The notes beneath the pieces were generated by a model. The model did not search any database, was not told the DNA's origin, and saw nothing but the letters and a program-made list of their open reading frames with translations. A program made the position numbers and the translations under genes. From an uncultured Clostridia bacterium (GTDB lineage: Bacteria; Bacillota; Clostridia; Oscillospirales; Ruminococcaceae), in assembly GCA_945873955.1 (NCBI GenBank), contig CAMCFA010000025.1, forward strand, positions 1 to 34,531: DNA of 34,531 nucleotides, in the 5' to 3' direction. Positions 31,054-34,531 of the stretch are shown here, piece by piece (the stretch's first letter is position 1; each line of letters opens with the position of its first letter).

Positions 31054-33462
31054 ATGGCAGTAAATAATATCAGACTGGGCGGTCTCAGCTCCGGGTTTGA
31101 TACGGAGGCTATGATCGAGCAGCTCATGTCGACCTACCAGACGAAGATCGACAACCAGAGCAAGAAGCTGACCAAGCTATCATGGCAGCAGGAAGCATAT
31201 CAGGACATCACCACAAAGATCACCGATTTCAAGAACAAGTACTTCGACGTGCTGAAGCGCGACAACTATCTTCTCAGCCCGTCTACGTTCAACAAGTACA
31301 AGTCGGCTGTTTCGGCGACCAACGGTGCGGATACCGAGGGGCTTTCCGTGACCACCACAAGCAGCTCCGCAGCCGGTACATACAAGCTGAAGCTCCAGCA
31401 GCTAGCCACCTCTACAAAGGCGGAGGGCAAGTCCATTAATATGGATAATTTCGTGCTGGATCTTGACAAGGCAATGGCGTCTGCTTCGGGGACAGTCAAC
31501 ACCGCAGAGGACGGCTCTCAGACCAAGACCTATAATTTCGCGCTGGACATTCAGGTGGGCAGCGTTAAGAAAACGGTTGAGTTTTCGGCAGAGGCGGCTC
31601 TTGACGCGAACGGCAACGTTGCGGATATGGACGCTCTGAAAAGCAGCGTGGTAGATTCGCTCAACAAGCAGCTTCAGGAGGACTTCGGCTACTCCGGAAA
31701 GTCCGGCTCCGGCGCTGCGGGCGCAGTTGACGATGACGGCAAGGAGTGGTTCTTACAGGTAAAGCAGAGCGCCGACGGCAAGCTGGACTTCCAAGTCGGC
31801 GGTAACGCTACTGTTAGTGTCACCGAGAACAAGGGCAACTTCGGGCTGGCTCAGAAGGCTGAGAAGGTGGCTATATCCACCGGCAGCGTTGTCAATGGTA
31901 CGAACACCTTTGCTGTTGAGATAGGCGGAACGACCCACCAGCTCAGCTTTGAGGGCGTTTCAACGACATATTACGACAGCAGGAATCTCTCCGGCAACCA
32001 GAGTATCCTAGACGAGTTCAACGAGCTGAAAGCGGCGGCATACCGCAAGGAATACGGTCTTGCGGAGGGCGCGACCGTTACTTCTACACAGCTTGAGAGC
32101 TTCACTTATACAAGTGAGCAGGCAGCAAAGGACAAGAACCAAGCGTCTATCCTGTCCGAGCTGAACAGCATTGATGGATACAACTTCGCCATGAGCGGCT
32201 CCTACATAACCGCGACAGACGACAGCGGCAATACCGCAGAGTTCAGCATGACGGCGGTAGACGGCGGTACGCTGGGGCTTACCAAGGCGGGCGCTTCAAA
32301 CAAGGCGACCTCCAATCTGAAGCTTTCCGCTCTCGGTGTTGAGCCGAACAACGCGGACGGCGGATATACACTCAAGATCAACGGCAAGGAGATCTCGGTG
32401 GACAAGGACGCTACCGTTTCCGGACTGCTTAACGCAGTGAACAAGTCCGGCGCCGGCGTGACTATGACCTATTCTTCGCTCACCAACAGCTTCACTGTTG
32501 AGTCCACAGAAATGGGCGGTGCGGGCAAGGTAGAGATCGAGGACAGCGACATCACCAGAAAGCTGGGTCTTACCGACGAGAACGGCACTGTGGGAGTTAC
32601 GCAGGGTCAGAACGCTGTTTTCGAGCTGAACGGACAAGAGATCTATCTGAACGACAACTCCTACACACTGGACGGCACGACCTTTAATTTCAACGACAAC
32701 ATGGCGATAGGCGAGACCTACACCGTGAATGTCACCAAGGACAACAGCTCTGTCAAGGACGTTATCAAGAGCTTTGTCGAGGACTACAACAAGCTGATCG
32801 ACGACGTTTACGAGCATATCGGCAAGGCTCCGGCGGAGGACTCCGACGGCAACAGATATGAGCCGCTTACCGACGCCGAAAAGGAAGAAATGGACGAGGA
32901 CGAGATCGAAAAGTGGGAGAAGTCCGCAAAGCAGGGCGTTATCTACAACGACTCCACCGTGTCCAGAATAATGAGCCAGATGCGCTCTGTGCTGTACAAC
33001 AGCATTACGCTGGACGACGGCTCCAAGTTCGGTATTTACAGCATGGGAATCAAGACCTCCAGTGATTATGGAGATCACGGCAAGCTGGAGATCGACGAGG
33101 ACGCGCTCGACAAGGCGTTCGAGGAGAACTCAGACGCGATCGTAAAGCTGTTCACTGATACTGAGACCGGCGTTATGTCCCAGTTCAACAAGGTGATGGA
33201 CAGCGCTGTAAAGAGCACCGGATCGGCAAACAACAGAGGTATCCTTGTACAGAAGGCGGGTAAGGCGAACAGCTCCGTCACCACCGACAGCCAGATCTAC
33301 AAGCAGATGCAGAAGCTTCAGGACAGGATCAAGGAATTGCAGAACCGGTACGACGACAAGGAAGAATACTGGTGGAAGGTATTCACCAACATGGAGTCGG
33401 CAATGACCGATCTGAACAGCCAGACAGATTATATTTCGCAGTATCTGGGAAGCTCATATTAA
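31054..33462 (+). CDS. fliD: Flagellar filament cap protein, large form
   Basis: An 802-residue FliD. N-terminus MAVNNIRLGGLSSGFDTEAM and DKIDNQSKKLTKLSWQQEAYQ-like region are typical; the C-terminal domain has SVKDVIKSFVEDYNKLIDDV and KLEIDEDALDKAFEENSDAI. The middle has about 300 extra residues compared with common FliD proteins, including Ser/Thr/Gly-rich beta segments. The start is the ATG at 31054 with GCAGGAGGATAAG upstream, overlapping the csrA end. It directly follows csrA, so flagellin, often found there in Bacillus, is absent. Confidence 0.93.
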   Translation: MAVNNIRLGGLSSGFDTEAMIEQLMSTYQTKIDNQSKKLTKLSWQQEAYQDITTKITDFKNKYFDVLKRDNYLLSPSTFNKYKSAVSATNGADTEGLSVTTTSSSAAGTYKLKLQQLATSTKAEGKSINMDNFVLDLDKAMASASGTVNTAEDGSQTKTYNFALDIQVGSVKKTVEFSAEAALDANGNVADMDALKSSVVDSLNKQLQEDFGYSGKSGSGAAGAVDDDGKEWFLQVKQSADGKLDFQVGGNATVSVTENKGNFGLAQKAEKVAISTGSVVNGTNTFAVEIGGTTHQLSFEGVSTTYYDSRNLSGNQSILDEFNELKAAAYRKEYGLAEGATVTSTQLESFTYTSEQAAKDKNQASILSELNSIDGYNFAMSGSYITATDDSGNTAEFSMTAVDGGTLGLTKAGASNKATSNLKLSALGVEPNNADGGYTLKINGKEISVDKDATVSGLLNAVNKSGAGVTMTYSSLTNSFTVESTEMGGAGKVEIEDSDITRKLGLTDENGTVGVTQGQNAVFELNGQEIYLNDNSYTLDGTTFNFNDNMAIGETYTVNVTKDNSSVKDVIKSFVEDYNKLIDDVYEHIGKAPAEDSDGNRYEPLTDAEKEEMDEDEIEKWEKSAKQGVIYNDSTVSRIMSQMRSVLYNSITLDDGSKFGIYSMGIKTSSDYGDHGKLEIDEDALDKAFEENSDAIVKLFTDTETGVMSQFNKVMDSAVKSTGSANNRGILVQKAGKANSSVTTDSQIYKQMQKLQDRIKELQNRYDDKEEYWWKVFTNMESAMTDLNSQTDYISQYLGSSY

Positions 33463-33496
33463 GGCTTAACAAACATAGAACCGAGGGCAAGAGGTT

Positions 33497-33910
33497 ATGT
33501 CAAATCCCTATTCCGCATATAAAAAGCAGTCCGTTTCCACGATGACGCCGGTTGAGGTAGTCATCAAGCTGTACAGCGAGACCGAGCGGCAGCTCGCGAT
33601 CGCTGTAAACGCTATCGAGGAAGTGAAGGACGTAAAGAAAGCTCACAATTCTCTTATGAAGGCGCAGGAGCTTCTTGGGGCGCTGCGCGGCGCGCTGGAT
33701 ATGAGCATACCGATATCCAGCAACCTTGATCAATTGTACGACTTCTTTCAGAGGACTGCTGAAAAGGCAAACATGCACAAGGACGCGGCTTCGGCGGAGG
33801 AACTGAAGAAGATCATTCCGATGATCGCCGACCTGCGGGACGCATTCACACAGATAAGCCAGATGACCAAAGAGGAAATCGAGGCGCAGGAGAAGAACCG
33901 CAAGAAATAA
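33497..33910 (+). CDS. fliS: Flagellin export chaperone FliS
   Basis: A 137-residue helical protein: MSNPYSAYKKQSVSTMTPVE, then VVIKLYSETERQLAIAV and LLGALRGALDMSI with LDQLYDFFQ. FliS wraps the flagellin C-terminus to prevent early polymerisation. The Y-A-Y start and LYDF are family traits. RBS AGAGG is moderate and the ATG is clear; the gene lies 34 bases after fliD. Confidence 0.9.
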   Translation: MSNPYSAYKKQSVSTMTPVEVVIKLYSETERQLAIAVNAIEEVKDVKKAHNSLMKAQELLGALRGALDMSIPISSNLDQLYDFFQRTAEKANMHKDAASAEELKKIIPMIADLRDAFTQISQMTKEEIEAQEKNRKK

Positions 33911-33928
33911 CACTTAGGGGGGATCACT

Positions 33929-34423
33929 ATGGCTGAGTTGGCTGAGTTAAAGGGCTGCGCGGGAGTGACCGAGATAATGAAGCAGATATACGAGGTACTC
34001 CAGGAATACGAAAAGCAGACGGACTCCATGAGCAACGCCGACCTTGAAGTGCTTCAGCAGGCGCTGTTCACACGCAACGAGCTTATCCAGAAGCTGGAGG
34101 AGCTTAAGCAGCAGCTATATGAGGTGATCGAGCTGGAGATGAACGACGAGAGGATCCTGCTTAAGAGCCTTGTTCACGGCAGCTATGTCAGCATGCCGCT
34201 GGACGAGGAGCACAAGAAGATCCAGCTTATTCAGCGGAACATCACTGTGATAAAGCAGCGGATCGTTGACAAGGATAAGGTGATCTCCGGGCAGTTCAAG
34301 AATCAGCACATTGATTCCCGCAAGGAGCTGGAGCAGCTCAAACAGACCCGGCAGAAGATCGGTTATTACAACAGCGCGGTCGTCGGCAGGGCTACCGGGC
34401 AGTCGCTTAATAAGAATTTATGA
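33929..34423 (+). CDS. FliT-like flagellar protein
   Basis: A 164-residue helical, Leu/Gln/Glu-rich protein with heptad-like stretches (about 15-60 and 90-145) and no membrane segment. A small helical protein after fliS is usually FliT, a chaperone of FliD. The sequence is too divergent to be certain. RBS AGGGGGGATC precedes the ATG; the terminator follows the stop by four bases. Confidence 0.6.
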   Translation: MAELAELKGCAGVTEIMKQIYEVLQEYEKQTDSMSNADLEVLQQALFTRNELIQKLEELKQQLYEVIELEMNDERILLKSLVHGSYVSMPLDEEHKKIQLIQRNITVIKQRIVDKDKVISGQFKNQHIDSRKELEQLKQTRQKIGYYNSAVVGRATGQSLNKNL

Positions 34424-34427
34424 GCAG

Positions 34428-34464
34428 TCCCGCCTTCGGTGTTTAAACCGGGGGTGGGATTTTT
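34428..34464 (+). terminator. Rho-independent terminator of the flgM-fliT operon
   Basis: Stem TCCCGCCTTCGGT (34428-34440) / ACCGGGGGTGGGA (34447-34459), 13 pairs including wobbles, loop of six, then TTTTT. No gene is visible in the last 70 bases of the window. Confidence 0.9.
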
Positions 34465-34531
34465 GTGTGGAAATGAGGTAAATTGTAATTTACTGGCGCA
34501 TTGAAATTGCTCTGTGAGGTTGTCCGCGGCT

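Overview
The window reads as a low-to-mid GC Gram-positive (Firmicutes/Bacillota) chromosome, most likely a motile clostridial relative of the Ruminococcaceae/Oscillospiraceae. The reasons are: Bacillus-like order of late flagellar genes with fliW-csrA, RNase Y, strong GGAGG ribosome binding sites, near-consensus sigma-A promoters with 17-bp spacers, and a complete Gram-positive type IV pilus (T4P) locus whose major pilin resembles the PilA-type pilins known from Ruminococcus. The organism assignment is inference; no rRNA is present. No tRNA, rRNA, CRISPR array, insertion sequence or phage gene was found.

Layout. 1-9.2 kb is housekeeping. It holds the 3'-truncated RNase Y gene (minus) with a long structured leader, a membrane HD-GYP protein (minus), a plus-strand group pyrE - CofE-like - orphan FliD-C-like gene, the classical rpsF-ssb-rpsR operon (minus), and glycogen phosphorylase (minus).

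9.4-25.6 kb is the T4P locus. A first operon encodes PilC, a fused PilM-PilN, PilO, a large PilX-like protein and two minor prepilins. pilD (prepilin peptidase with an unusual inserted loop) lies convergent to that operon and divergent from pilB. A second group encodes PilB, PilT, a PilA paralogue, the strongly expressed-looking major pilin, a membrane-anchored metzincin-like protease, and a further prepilin. PilB and PilT would power extension and retraction, PilM/N/O/C form the inner-membrane platform, and PilD cleaves the prepilins.

25.6-34.5 kb is a late flagellar operon behind a good sigma-28 promoter: flgM, flgN, flgK, flgL, a DUF6470/YviE-like gene, fliW, csrA, fliD, fliS and a FliT-like gene, closed by a terminator. 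It encodes the anti-sigma factor, hook-filament junction proteins, filament cap, export chaperones and the FliW-CsrA translational switch, but no flagellin.

The most interesting points are the metzincin-like protease embedded in the pilin cluster, the PilM-PilN fusion that keeps the PilN 'INLL' docking motif at its junction, the ~100-residue insertion in PilD, the 811-residue PilX-like protein with a Cys cluster, the orphan FliD-C-like protein far from the flagellar genes, a hairpin shared by the leaders of the pilus and flagellar operons, and the long leader of rny with a possible 23-codon ORF.
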